The position numbers and the translations under genes are program-made. The notes under the pieces were generated by a model. It saw only the letters and a list, made by a program, of their open reading frames with translations, was not told the DNA's origin and did no database searches. DNA of 64,000 bases, from contig NZ_JAPEMI010000001.1 of NCBI RefSeq assembly GCF_026342835.1, positions 7,322,501-7,386,500 on the forward strand. The letters are read 5' to 3'. Below are positions 43,931 through 51,963 of the stretch, piece after piece. Positions within the stretch are counted from its first letter, which is position 1; each line of letters begins with the position of its first letter. The stretch is from Streptomyces sp. NBC_00154 (GTDB taxonomy: Bacteria > Actinomycetota > Actinomycetes > Streptomycetales > Streptomycetaceae).

Positions 43931-44473
43931 ATGGGAATTTTCAAGCGGGCCAAGAAAGCGGAGAGTGCTGGTCAGGCCGGAGAGAGAGCCGACTTGAGCA
44001 CGTTGCTGCTGCAGGGTGAGGACATGATCGACCAGCTGGGTCGTGCGCACATGTCTTGGGGGCTGGGATCTGCGGATCGCTGGGATCTCGATCAGACGAC
44101 CGGCATCATCACCTGGACGTTCCCCGATAAGACGGCGACGGCACCGGCGCAGATCCTCGGCAGCTTCAGCCACACCTCGGGCTCATGGCTGTGGTCCTGG
44201 GCCAACACGAGCATCCTCCCCGAGATGAGCCGCGACGCTGGCATCTTCCGGGACTGGGCGGAAGCTCACGGGCATCCCCACCTCGCCCAGCCGAAGATCG
44301 AAGTTGATGAGAAGGCTGCTTCGTCACTCGTGGCCTTGGCCGTTCGGGTCACCAAAGCGATCGGCTATTACAAGGGCCCGGGGAACAACTCCGCCGTGAT
44401 CATCACGTTCGGTCCGGTCACTCTGACCGCCGCAGACGGCAGTGTTTCCACCTTCAACATCAATATCAACTAG
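43931..44473 (+). CDS. DUF6882-type protein
   Basis: A 180-residue soluble protein. It has AQILGSFSHTSGSWLWSWAN, the hallmark of the DUF6882 family, preceded by a helix ending GLGSADRWDLDQTTGIITWT and followed by VALAVRVTKAIGYYKGPGNN and VIITFGPVTLTAADG. Function is unknown; members often lie near mobile or polymorphic-toxin immunity loci, but no toxin is next to this one. ATG 43931 starts MGIFKRAKK; the longer frame upstream is unlikely. A hairpin terminator follows at 44489. Confidence 0.75.
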   Translation: MGIFKRAKKAESAGQAGERADLSTLLLQGEDMIDQLGRAHMSWGLGSADRWDLDQTTGIITWTFPDKTATAPAQILGSFSHTSGSWLWSWANTSILPEMSRDAGIFRDWAEAHGHPHLAQPKIEVDEKAASSLVALAVRVTKAIGYYKGPGNNSAVIITFGPVTLTAADGSVSTFNININ

Positions 44474-44488
44474 CCTGGCCATGCCCGA

Positions 44489-44514
44489 CGCCTGGGCTCT
44501 TCAGGGCCCAGGCG
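44489..44514. terminator. Terminator hairpin after the DUF6882 gene
   Basis: CGCCTGGGC (44489-44497) pairs perfectly with GCCCAGGCG (44506-44514), 16 bases after the stop codon. Confidence 0.65.
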
Positions 44515-44542
44515 CGACCCGCTGACTCTGCGGCCTGTCCTC

Positions 44543-45313
44543 TTATGAGGGTGCCGTTCCGTTTTTGTCGCCGGGGTTTCGCGGCCGCTTGTTGGGGCGG
44601 TAGCTGGGGCCGTTCATGATGATCTGGTGGCTGGCGTTGATCAGCCGGTCCAGGAGCGACTCGGCGACAACCGGGTTGGGAAAGAGCGGATACCAGTCGC
44701 TGGGAGCCCTGTTGCTGGTGATGATCAAGGATCGGCCTTGCCGCTCGGAGACGAGTTCGTAGAGGTCATCGGCCTGGGAAGCGGACAGCTGGCGCATCGC
44801 GAAGTCGTCGAGGATGAGCACGTCGGGACGGATGAGGTCGCGCATGCGCTTGTCCCAGGTGCGGTCCGCGTGGCCGCCCGCGAGTTCGCCCAGGATCCGG
44901 CTGGTCTTGGCGAAGCGGACGTTGGCGCCCTGCCGGATGGCTTGGTGACCGAGAGCTTGCGCGACGTGTGTCTTCCCGACGCCGACGGGTCCGAACAAAA
45001 TTACGGACTCGCCGGAGTGGAGCCAGCGCAAGGCCGCGAGGTCACGGATCTGGGCGGCGGGCAGCTTCGGAGAAGCGTGGAAGTCGAAGCCCTCCAAGGT
45101 GACTTGTTGCTCGAACCTGGCCCGGCGCAGGCGCCGTTCGAGGGCGACGGTTTCACGGCGGGTGATCTCGTCCTGGCAGAGGACCTGGAGGAAGTCCAGG
45201 TGGCCGAGTTCGCCGCCCTGGGCCTGAGTGAGACGGGCGTCGAGCGTCTCGAGCATCCCCGAAAGTCGCAGAGTCTTGAGCGACTCGCGCAGGGCGGTGG
45301 TCATCACGCTCAT
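44543..45313 (-). CDS. istB: IS21-family helper ATPase IstB
   Basis: A 256-residue AAA+ ATPase that regulates the IstA transposase. Walker A is VILFGPVGVGKTHVAQAL, Walker B is DVLILDDFAMRQLSASQADD, and SLIITSNRAPSDWYPLFPNP contains the sensor region. The N-terminal domain (LKTLRLSGMLETLDARLTQA) contacts IstA. The ATG (45311-45313) overlaps the istA stop by four bases. The length is normal for the family. Confidence 0.93.
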   Translation of the reverse strand: MSVMTTALRESLKTLRLSGMLETLDARLTQAQGGELGHLDFLQVLCQDEITRRETVALERRLRRARFEQQVTLEGFDFHASPKLPAAQIRDLAALRWLHSGESVILFGPVGVGKTHVAQALGHQAIRQGANVRFAKTSRILGELAGGHADRTWDKRMRDLIRPDVLILDDFAMRQLSASQADDLYELVSERQGRSLIITSNRAPSDWYPLFPNPVVAESLLDRLINASHQIIMNGPSYRPNKRPRNPGDKNGTAPS

Positions 45314-46926
45314 CGGGTGGCCTCCTCGGCATCGCCGTGGCCCTGGTCGTCGTGAAGTTCGACTGGCCTCTGGGCGGGGATGTCGGCGGCAAACAGTCCC
45401 TCGGGTCCGTGCAGGAAGGCCGCGGCCCCTGCGTCGCCGGTGTCCGGCTCGGGGTCGGTCTCGGTGCCGGCGACCAGGATCCCCTTGACCGTGCGGTAGG
45501 ACGGGTCCCCGACGGCGGTCGCCTTCCTGCAGGCGGCCTCCAGCCGTGTGTCGCCGTACTTCTTCCGCAGGCCGAGGACCCCTTGGGCGGCCCGGAGCCG
45601 GTAGAGCGCGTTGACCTCCAACAGCTGGTCGATCACCTCCCGGCAGGAATCGCCGACCTGCGAGGCTTGGCCGCGGCACCAGATCGGCGTCCGCATCTGG
45701 AAAGCGATCTTCTCGGGCGGGTAGTCGCCTCTGTCGGTGCGTTTCCCCTGCTCCAGGGCGGCGTGCGTCTTGACCAGCTCGCCCTCGTGGAAGATCTGCA
45801 CCATCGTGGCGGTGGAGCGGACGTCGACGCGCCGCCCGACGAGCTTCCAGGGTACCGAATACAAGGTGCGGCCAACCTTGACGTGAATGTCCGGACCGAC
45901 CGCGGCCTTCGACCATCTGGCCAGCACGAACGGCTCGGGCGGCAGCGGCAGCAGGGCTTCGGCTTCCACCGCCTCGAAGACCGCCAGCGGTTTCGCCCCG
46001 CCCAGCGGCCGGCACTGCCGCTGACCAGCTACGTTCCTACTCCAGAGGAGGGCCTCGGCCTGCATGTGCTCCAGCGAGGTGAACTGGCGCCCGCTCCAGA
46101 ACGAATCACGAACATAGGGCATCGGCCGCTCCACTCTGGGCTTGTCTTTTGGATGAATAGCCCTCGCTGGATCGACCAACGCGCCGTAATACGTGGCGAG
46201 TTCGGCGTACGACTTGTTGATTTGCGGGTCGTAGAGGTCGGGCTTGTCCACTCCGGTCTTGAGGTTGTCCGGCACCAGACGCCGCGGGACGCCGCCGAAG
46301 AAGCGGAAGGCTTCCACGTGCGAGACGGTCCACGAGTGCTGATCCATGTTCAGCACGGGGCGTACGAACATGTGCCGCGAGGTGGGCAGCACCAACACAA
46401 ACGCCCAAATCCGGTGCCGCTTACCGGTAGTTGGGTTGAACCACTGCCCCAGGAAGCCGTAGTCGATCTGGGCCTCCGAGCCCGGCTCGACGTCGTCTCG
46501 TAGCACCGTGACCTTGGCGCGGGCCGTCTCGTCGGGCAGGTTCTCGGTTGCCCAGCGACGGAACGTCGACAGCGACACCTTCAACTTGCCTTCGTCCCAC
46601 AGCCGTTGACGGATCGTGGTGACTGTCGTGGTCCTCAGCAGGTCCTTGACGTACTCGCGGTGCGGCTCGATCTCTCCCCACCTGACTTGGTTCAGCTTCC
46701 GGCTGGCGAGCTCCGGGAACCAGCTCTTGAGCAGCTTGGCCCAGTCTGTCTCGCTCATCGGCGGCCCGCCCGGGGTGATCCCGGCCGCCTCCGCCGGCGC
46801 CAAGTACTTTCGGATCGTCTTGCGGTCCACCCCCAGCGAGGCGGACACCTGACTCTTGGACCGGCCCGCGTACCAGTGCACGTAGATCTCGACGATATCG
46901 ACCACGGTGAATGTTCTCCTTGCCAT
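45310..46926 (-). CDS. istA: IS21-family transposase IstA
   Basis: A 538-residue DDE transposase. The N-terminal helix-turn-helix includes YAGRSKSQVSASLGVDRKTI; the rve core has EAQIDYGFLGQWF (first Asp), VPRRLVPDNLKTGVDKPDLY (second Asp) and KDKPRVERPMPYVRDSFWSG (Glu). The C-terminal region includes KVGRTLYSVPWKLVGRRVDV. I list ATG 46924-46926, but AAGGAG inside the first codons suggests the GTG at 46905 (VDIVEIYVHW start) is really used. It overlaps istB by ATGA. Confidence 0.92.
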   Translation of the reverse strand: MARRTFTVVDIVEIYVHWYAGRSKSQVSASLGVDRKTIRKYLAPAEAAGITPGGPPMSETDWAKLLKSWFPELASRKLNQVRWGEIEPHREYVKDLLRTTTVTTIRQRLWDEGKLKVSLSTFRRWATENLPDETARAKVTVLRDDVEPGSEAQIDYGFLGQWFNPTTGKRHRIWAFVLVLPTSRHMFVRPVLNMDQHSWTVSHVEAFRFFGGVPRRLVPDNLKTGVDKPDLYDPQINKSYAELATYYGALVDPARAIHPKDKPRVERPMPYVRDSFWSGRQFTSLEHMQAEALLWSRNVAGQRQCRPLGGAKPLAVFEAVEAEALLPLPPEPFVLARWSKAAVGPDIHVKVGRTLYSVPWKLVGRRVDVRSTATMVQIFHEGELVKTHAALEQGKRTDRGDYPPEKIAFQMRTPIWCRGQASQVGDSCREVIDQLLEVNALYRLRAAQGVLGLRKKYGDTRLEAACRKATAVGDPSYRTVKGILVAGTETDPEPDTGDAGAAAFLHGPEGLFAADIPAQRPVELHDDQGHGDAEEATR

Positions 46927-47143
46927 CCGGTGTGCCCGTTGACCTCTCGGCTCGCAGGTCAAGGGACCGCGACGACTCCGAGAGGACAGGACCCTCAACC
47001 CGGACACCGGCATGCCCATGGGGAACCCGACCGATTCGCAAGGAAGATCCAACAGCAGCTCAAACCACCCGATACGGGGAACATCAGGCTGGTTCGAGCA
47101 TGGTCAGCGGCACCGTCACTGGTCAGCGCCCCAGTGGGGAACC

Positions 47144-47518
47144 GTGACCGCGAGGGTGGGGAATTACCTGACGCTGATCATGCAGATCGCGGGGAAAATT
47201 CTGACCGCTCACACCGAGGGAACCTGCGTCACCGTCCACGACGCCGCTGGGGGAGTAGCGACCACCGGCAACCTTGGCTCCTCCAAGTATGCGGAGGGGT
47301 GCTGCATCTTCAAGGTCGCCGTCGACGACGTCCCGAAGGGCGAGAAGCTCTATCAGGTCGAGGTGGCGCACCGGGGGAAGGCCCAGCTCGGCGGTATGGA
47401 AGCCGAGGACGGCAAGCTCGCCACCACGCTCGCCCAGACCTCACCGCACGACTGGGTCCCGGACCTCATGGCCCAGGGACCCAACCGCGGCCGCCGCCAT
47501 CTGCCGCGCTGCCGCTGA
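47144..47518 (+). CDS. C-terminal part of a secreted protein family, probably truncated
   Basis: A 124-residue frame from GTG 47144 (behind GGGGA). After about 35 residues of unclear origin, it reads GTCVTVHDAAGGVATTGNLG, SSKYAEGCCIFKVAVDDVPK and GEKLYQVEVAHRGKAQL, the closing strands of the same membrane-anchored family as the fragment at 43679, and then a Pro/Arg-rich tail. No signal peptide or membrane anchor remains. Its stop lies 15 bases before the Cys-rich peptide gene, so the two may be cotranscribed. Confidence 0.5.
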   Translation: MTARVGNYLTLIMQIAGKILTAHTEGTCVTVHDAAGGVATTGNLGSSKYAEGCCIFKVAVDDVPKGEKLYQVEVAHRGKAQLGGMEAEDGKLATTLAQTSPHDWVPDLMAQGPNRGRRHLPRCR

Positions 47519-47533
47519 CGAGAGGATGACCCC

Positions 47534-47668
47534 ATGAGTTGGCACACCGAGCCCTGCGGCGAGAGCGGTTGCATCTGCTACTGCTTGAGGGCCGCCCACT
47601 CGTGCGGCTGCGACTGCGGCCACGGTGGCGAGTGCGACTGCCGCGACTGCCTCGAAGAGGACGAGTAA
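47534..47668 (+). CDS. 44-residue cysteine-rich peptide
   Basis: A short ORF, ATG to TAA, behind GAGAGGA, encodes 44 residues with ten cysteines. They form GCICYC, then a hinge RAAHS, then CGCDCGHGGECDC and CRDC-like pairs, ending EEDE. Two His residues are also present. The CxC and CxxxxC spacing is like metal-thiolate clusters of metallothionein-type proteins, so zinc, copper or iron binding is plausible. There is no signal peptide. A perfect terminator 19 bases after the stop supports a real transcription unit. I do not know a described family. Confidence 0.65.
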   Translation: MSWHTEPCGESGCICYCLRAAHSCGCDCGHGGECDCRDCLEEDE

Positions 47669-47686
47669 CCCATCACCGTATGGCAG

Positions 47687-47712
47687 GGCCCCGGACCTCG
47701 TGGTCCGGGGCC
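47687..47712. terminator. Perfect 11-bp terminator hairpin
   Basis: GGCCCCGGACC (47687-47697) and GGTCCGGGGCC (47702-47712) pair perfectly around TCGT, 19 bases after the Cys-rich peptide stop. Confidence 0.8.
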
Positions 47713-47807
47713 TGCGGAATTGGTCGCGTTCACACTCGTACTCAGAGTGAGAACACGATGGTGGCACGCCGCTTTCGTGTCAGCGTCAAGTTCCTGACCG
47801 ACCTGTG

Positions 47808-48250
47808 CTACCTGCCTGACTGGACATCTCCGACAGTGGACGAGGAGATGGGATCGCGGTGTGCGAAATCCCCTGGCGGAATGCCGGGATGGTGTTCGCT
47901 GCGCGCCTCGGGGACGGCGGGCGCGGGACCAAGGGTGATCCGGGAGACGATGCGGTAGCGGTCGCCGCGGTAGAGCGAGTGGACGTATTCGACGGGGCGC
48001 CCTCTGGTGTCGGTGGTGAGCCGCTCGAAGAGCAGTGCGGGGGAGAGTTCGGGCACACCGAGCAGAGCGGCCTCTGCCTGCGTGACGACCGTGGGCTCGA
48101 TGGCTTGGACCGCCTCATGGACATGCACCTGGTGATGATCCCTCAGGTGCTCGTAGAGGTCGCCGGCCTCCAGTTCCTGCTCCGACAGATCGGGTACGAG
48201 CTCTGCCGGGATATGCAGATGCTCGATGGCAATGGGGGTGCCACGCCACC
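47808..48250 (-). pseudogene. C-terminal UTRA half of a GntR-family regulator
   Basis: The minus strand encodes GTPIAIEHLHIPAELVPDLS, EQELEAGDLYEHLRDHHQVH, VTQAEAALLGVPELSPALLF and TTDTRGRPVEYVHSLYRGDR, YRIVSRITLGP: the ligand-binding UTRA domain of GntR/HutC regulators, the type that includes amino-sugar sensors such as DasR. The N-terminal winged helix is missing. The break lies near 48250, exactly where the GH20 fragment on the other strand begins. Confidence 0.8.
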
Positions 48251-49355
48251 TCTGGCGCGGAGCGATGCTCGATGTGGCCCGTCACTTCCAGCCGGTCTCC
48301 TTCGTACGCCGCTACGTGGACCTGCTGGCCTTCCACAAGCTCAACGTCCTGCAGCTGCACCTCACCGACGACCAGGGCTGGCGAATGCCGGTCTCTGCCT
48401 ACCCTGAACTCACCGAGATCGGTGGCCACCGGGCCCAGTCGATGGTCGGCCCCTCGGGCAGCGGGGTGTACGACGGGACGCCGCACGGCGGCAGTTACAC
48501 CCGACGTGAGCTCAGCGAACTCGTCGCGTACGCCGCCTCGCGGGGCGTCACGATCGTGCCCGAGATCGGGATGCCCGGACATGCCCGCGCGGCCATCGCC
48601 GCCTATCCCGAGCTGGGCAACCGCCCCGAACGGCGCCTGGGTGTATGGACCGAATGGGGCGTGTGCGACACCACCCTCGGCGTCCACGACCTGGTCCTGG
48701 ACTTCTGCCGCACCGTCCTCGAAGAGGTCATGGACGTCTTCCCCGCATCACATATCCATGTCGGCGGCGACGAGTGCCCCACCGTCGAGTGGGCGGCCTC
48801 CGCGGACGCACACCGCAGGGTTGAGGACGAGGGACTGGCGGGCCCCGAGGCACTGCACGGCTGGTTCATGGGCCGCATCGGGAATTTCTTACGGGCCACG
48901 GCCGGCGCCCCATGGGCTGGGCCGAGACCGGCACCGAACTGCCGCCCGAGTTCACCGTGACGACCTGGCGCGACCCGTCCCACGGCCTTGCCGCGGCTCG
49001 GCGCGGCCAGCAGGTCGTGATGGCCCACTACCGCTCCACCTACCTCGACTACGCCCAGTCCGAACCACCCGCCCAGCCCGGCGCCGTCGTCGACCTGAAG
49101 TCCGTGCACACCTACCGCCCCGCCCCGGCCGACTGGGAGGACGAGGCCGCAGCACAGGTGCTCGGTACGCAAGCCCAGTTGTGGACCGAGTTCGCCACCA
49201 CCCCCGCCCACCTCGAATACCTCAGCTTCCCCCGGCTGTGCGCCCTGGCCGACCGCGCCTGGTCGGACGAGCCCGGCTGGGCGGACTTCCTCGCCCGGAT
49301 GCGGCTGCACGAAAGCCGCCTGGACGCGCTCGGCGTCCGGTACCGCCCCCTGTAG
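48238..49355 (+). pseudogene. Truncated, frameshifted GH20 beta-N-acetylhexosaminidase
   Basis: The sequence begins inside the GH20 catalytic domain at LWRGAMLDVARHFQPVSFVR and continues with LNVLQLHLTDDQGWRMPV, VTIVPEIGMPGHARAAIAAY and the catalytic HVGGDECPTVEW (Asp-Glu pair). Near 48905 one base is missing: the frame changes and resumes as MGWAETGTELPPEFTVTTWR, DLKSVHTYRPAPADWE and RLCALADRAWSDEPGWADFL. The N-terminal GH20b domain and signal peptide are absent. It faces a truncated GntR gene across the junction. Confidence 0.85.
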
Positions 49356-49402
49356 GTCCCGCGCGAGAACCCCCGCAACCCCCCATGAAGGAGAACACCG
49401 TA

Positions 49403-49459
49403 GTGACAACAAGAGCGAAGAGCCGGATGCACACCGTCTTGGCAGCCGCCACGGCGTTA
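49403..49459 (+). pseudogene. 5' end of an interrupted secreted GH16-type gene
   Basis: GTG 49403, nine bases after AGGAG, begins TTRAKSRMHTVLAAATAL, the first half of a Sec signal peptide. The frame is cut at 49459 by the IS427-type element. Removing both insertion sequences restores ATALGLGCAGLLALPSTASA in the same frame, continuing at 51964. Confidence 0.85.
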
Positions 49460-49533
49460 GGGTGCGTATCGAGTCGTGATCAATCTGCGGGATTCGCCCT
49501 CGCGGCGGTGCCTGGACCGGTAGATGTTCTTGC

Positions 49534-50031
49534 ATGACGCGAGTGCAACTGGCGGACACGGATTGGGAGTTCATCGAGCCGTACCTGCCCATCGGCGAGT
49601 ACGGCCCGTATCCCGAGCGGCTTCGGCAGCAGTTCGAGGGCGTGATCTGGCGGTTCAAGACGGGCGGGCAGTGGCGGGAGATGCCGAAGGAGTTCGGTGC
49701 CTGGTCGACCGTCCACAACCGCTTCCGGCAGTGGCGTGACGCGGGGGTCTTCGAGGCCCTGCTGGAGGGCCTGATCGCGGAAGCCGCGAAGCGGGGCGAG
49801 GTAGACCTGTCCCTGGTCAGCGTCGACTCCACCACCGCGCGGGCTCACCACGACGCTGCCGGGATGCATCTGGAACAGGACGTCGTCGCCGCGCTGGAGA
49901 AGGCCGCCGCCGAGGAGGAGAAGGCCAGATCAAAGGGGGCGGCCTCGAAGAACAAACCGGGCCGGACACAGAATCCGATCCCGAGCGGGAAGAGCGACGA
50001 CGCATCCGGCGTCGCCGAAAACTCCGACTGA
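49534..50031 (+). CDS. IS427-type transposase, frame A
   Basis: A 165-residue product covering the N-terminal DNA-binding region and the first catalytic Asp: DWEFIEPYLPIGEYGPYPER, FKTGGQWREMPKEFGAWSTV and DLSLVSVDSTTARAHHDAAG, with an Ala/Glu/Lys-rich spacer. The frame closes at a TGA at 50029-50031. Just before it is AAAA (50018-50021), where a -1 slip would join frame B, as is usual in this IS subgroup. Confidence 0.88.
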   Translation: MTRVQLADTDWEFIEPYLPIGEYGPYPERLRQQFEGVIWRFKTGGQWREMPKEFGAWSTVHNRFRQWRDAGVFEALLEGLIAEAAKRGEVDLSLVSVDSTTARAHHDAAGMHLEQDVVAALEKAAAEEEKARSKGAASKNKPGRTQNPIPSGKSDDASGVAENSD

Positions 50032-50537
50032 AGGCCGCCCTCCTCGGACGCTCCAGAGGTGGGCAGACCAGCAAGGTCCACCTTGCCGCCGACCGCAAGT
50101 GCCGCCCGCTGGCGTTCGTCCTGACCGCGGGACAGGCCGCCGACAGCCCGCAGTTCATCCCCGTGCTGGGGAAGATACGGGTCCGCGGGCCCGTCGGCCG
50201 CCCCCGCACCCGGCCGGACGCGGTCGCCGGGGACAAGGCCTACTCGTCCCGCGGTAACCGGGCCCACCTGCGGAAACGCCACATCAAGGCAGTCATCCCG
50301 GAGAAGAAGGACCAGGCCGCCAATCGGACGAAGAAGGGCAGCAGGGGCGGCCGGCCCGTCAGTCACGACGCGGACCTCTACAAAGAGCGGAACACCGTCG
50401 AACGCCTGATCAACAAGCTCAAGGCCTGGCGAGGCATCGCCACCCGCTACGACAAGACACCGGACAGCTACCTCGCCGGCCTCCACCTGCGCGCCTCGAT
50501 GATCTGGATCAAAGACCTCACCCGGACCACCCATTGA
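50019..50537 (+). CDS. IS427-type transposase, frame B
   Basis: The C-terminal half of the transposase, read in the -1 frame: LLGRSRGGQTSKVHLAADRK, DAVAGDKAYSSRGNRAHLRK (second Asp), HIKAVIPEKKDQAANRTKKG and YKERNTVERLINKLKAWRGI (Glu). It has no start of its own and is probably made only as a frameshift fusion with frame A. The TGA at 50535-50537 lies inside the right terminal repeat. Confidence 0.85.
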   Translation, partial: KLRLKAALLGRSRGGQTSKVHLAADRKCRPLAFVLTAGQAADSPQFIPVLGKIRVRGPVGRPRTRPDAVAGDKAYSSRGNRAHLRKRHIKAVIPEKKDQAANRTKKGSRGGRPVSHDADLYKERNTVERLINKLKAWRGIATRYDKTPDSYLAGLHLRASMIWIKDLTRTTH

Positions 50538-50560
50538 TCACGACTCGATACGCGCCCTAG

Positions 50561-51960
50561 TACTGCAACGGTGTTTGCCGTGACTGGTGGCCAGCTTCGT
50601 CGTTGGTCTGGTTATGGGTGGGGACCTTGCTGATGTCAGGTTGTGGGCCGGGGAACTGAGTGCCGTGCACGAGCGGTTCGTGCACCGGTTCAACCGGCAG
50701 GAGCCGCGGGATTCGGCGCTTGCGTATATGCGAGGGCTGATTGCTCCGCTGGAGCGGAAGAACGGCTGGACGCTCGCGGAAGAAGCGGGGCACACGGGTC
50801 CTGACCGCATTCACCGGCTATTGAACCGGATCGAGTGGGAGGCGGACGAGGTTCTGGACGACGTGCGCGACTACGTCGTGGAACATCTCGGAGATCGGGA
50901 CGCTGTCCTGATCGTGGATGACACCGGCTTCCTCAAGAAGGGGACCCGCTCGGCCGGCGTGCAACGGCAGTACTCCGGCACCGCCGGACGCACCGAGAAC
51001 AGCCAGATCGGCGTCTTCCTCGCCTACGCCACCGCCCGCGGACGCACGCTGATCGACCGCCGCTTGTATCTGCCCACGTCCTGGACCGACGACCGTGAGC
51101 GATGCCGGCAAGCCGGCATCGACGACAGCATCGCCTTCGAGACGAAGGTGGCCATGGCCAAGGCGATGGTCCGCCGGGCGATCAGCAACAAGATCCCGTT
51201 CGGATGGGTGACGGCGGACGCCGGGTACGGCTACAGCAAGAGCTGGCGCTCTGAGCTGGAACAGGCCGATGTCTTCCATGTCATGGCCACCACCCGGCAC
51301 GACACCGTCGTCACCCGCTGGGCCATGGACCATCCCGTTCGTGATCTGTTCCCCGGCCTGCCACGGCAGAAGTGGAAACGCCGTTCGTGCGGCGCGGGGG
51401 CGCATGGCCCGCGGGTCTATGACTGGGCTCGCGTCGAGGTCCGGCCCTGGCATCGCGAAGACCGCCGGCACTGGGTCATCGCCCGCCGCAGTGTCAGCCG
51501 GCCTGAGGAGATCTCCCACTACATCGCCTATTGTCCCGCCGGGACCACGCTGGACCAGCTGATCTCAATAGCAGGCAGCCGGTGGGCTGTTGAGGAGTGC
51601 TTCCAGACCGCGAAGCAGGAGTGCGGCCTGGACGACTACCAAGTCCGCCGCTATCCCGGCTGGCATCGCCACGTGACGCTGTCCATGGCCGTCCATGCCT
51701 GCCTGACTGTCCTGCGGGCCCGCGAACTCGATACGGAGAAAGCAGAAACGGATCCTCCCAGCTCATCCACCTCAGCCTCGCCGAGATCAGACGCCTGATC
51801 ACTCGCCTCACCCACCGGCAGCCCCCGCCTGTCGACCACATCCTGCACTGGTCGACATGGCGACGCAGACGACAACACCAAGCCCGCGTCAGCCACCACA
51901 AACGACGAGGACACAGCCCATAACACCTGCCCACCAGTCAGAACAAACACCGTTGCAGTA
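50561..51960 (+). mobile_element. IS701-family insertion sequence, 1400 bp
   Basis: Terminal repeats TACTGCAACGGTGTTTG at 50561 and, inverted, ending at 51960 agree over 24 of 27 bases. CTAG flanks both sides (50557-50560 and 51961-51964), fitting the 4-base YTAR target of IS701. The left CTAG was made by the last base of the IS427-type element plus its target TA, so this element inserted second. Confidence 0.9.
50614..51798 (+). CDS. IS701-family transposase, frameshifted near its end
   Basis: A 394-residue DDE transposase frame. The catalytic residues are in DAVLIVDDTGFLKKGTRSAG, PFGWVTADAGYGYSKSW and GSRWAVEECFQTAKQECGLD. Near 51755 the frame diverges from the family: after RARELDTEKAETD it ends in a Ser/Pro tail, while the expected C-terminus (LIHLSLAEIRRLITRLTHRQ, then a WRRRRQHQARVSHHKRRG tail) continues in another frame to 51923. 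So a single-base change cut off about 50 residues. Starts at 50587 or 50614 are both possible. Confidence 0.85.
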   Translation: MGGDLADVRLWAGELSAVHERFVHRFNRQEPRDSALAYMRGLIAPLERKNGWTLAEEAGHTGPDRIHRLLNRIEWEADEVLDDVRDYVVEHLGDRDAVLIVDDTGFLKKGTRSAGVQRQYSGTAGRTENSQIGVFLAYATARGRTLIDRRLYLPTSWTDDRERCRQAGIDDSIAFETKVAMAKAMVRRAISNKIPFGWVTADAGYGYSKSWRSELEQADVFHVMATTRHDTVVTRWAMDHPVRDLFPGLPRQKWKRRSCGAGAHGPRVYDWARVEVRPWHREDRRHWVIARRSVSRPEEISHYIAYCPAGTTLDQLISIAGSRWAVEECFQTAKQECGLDDYQVRRYPGWHRHVTLSMAVHACLTVLRARELDTEKAETDPPSSSTSASPRSDA

Positions 51961-51963
51961 CTA

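Larger units (their letters stand above)
44536..46988 (-). mobile_element. IS21-family insertion sequence
   Basis: The element holds overlapping istA and istB genes in normal order. Both outer ends carry TGTCCTCT pointing inward (44536-44543 and complement 46981-46988), and the match extends outward by two bases, so these are probably the terminal repeats. I could not see a clear 4-8-base target duplication, so the exact boundaries are tentative. Both frames are intact, so the element may be active. Confidence 0.8.
49460..50557 (+). mobile_element. IS5-family (IS427-type) insertion sequence, 1098 bp
   Basis: The 25-base terminal repeats at 49460-49484 and 50533-50557 differ at one position (GGGTGCG versus GGGCGCG), followed by TATCGAGTCGTGATCAAT. 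The element is flanked by TA (49458-49459 and 50558-50559), the 2-base target typical of the IS427 subgroup. It carries two overlapping transposase frames. It landed in a signal-peptide sequence and was itself the target border for the next element. Confidence 0.9.

Noticed and set aside
44536..46988. Target-site duplication for the IS21 element
   Set aside because: Flanking bases on the two sides do not match at the ends I propose, so no duplication is claimed.
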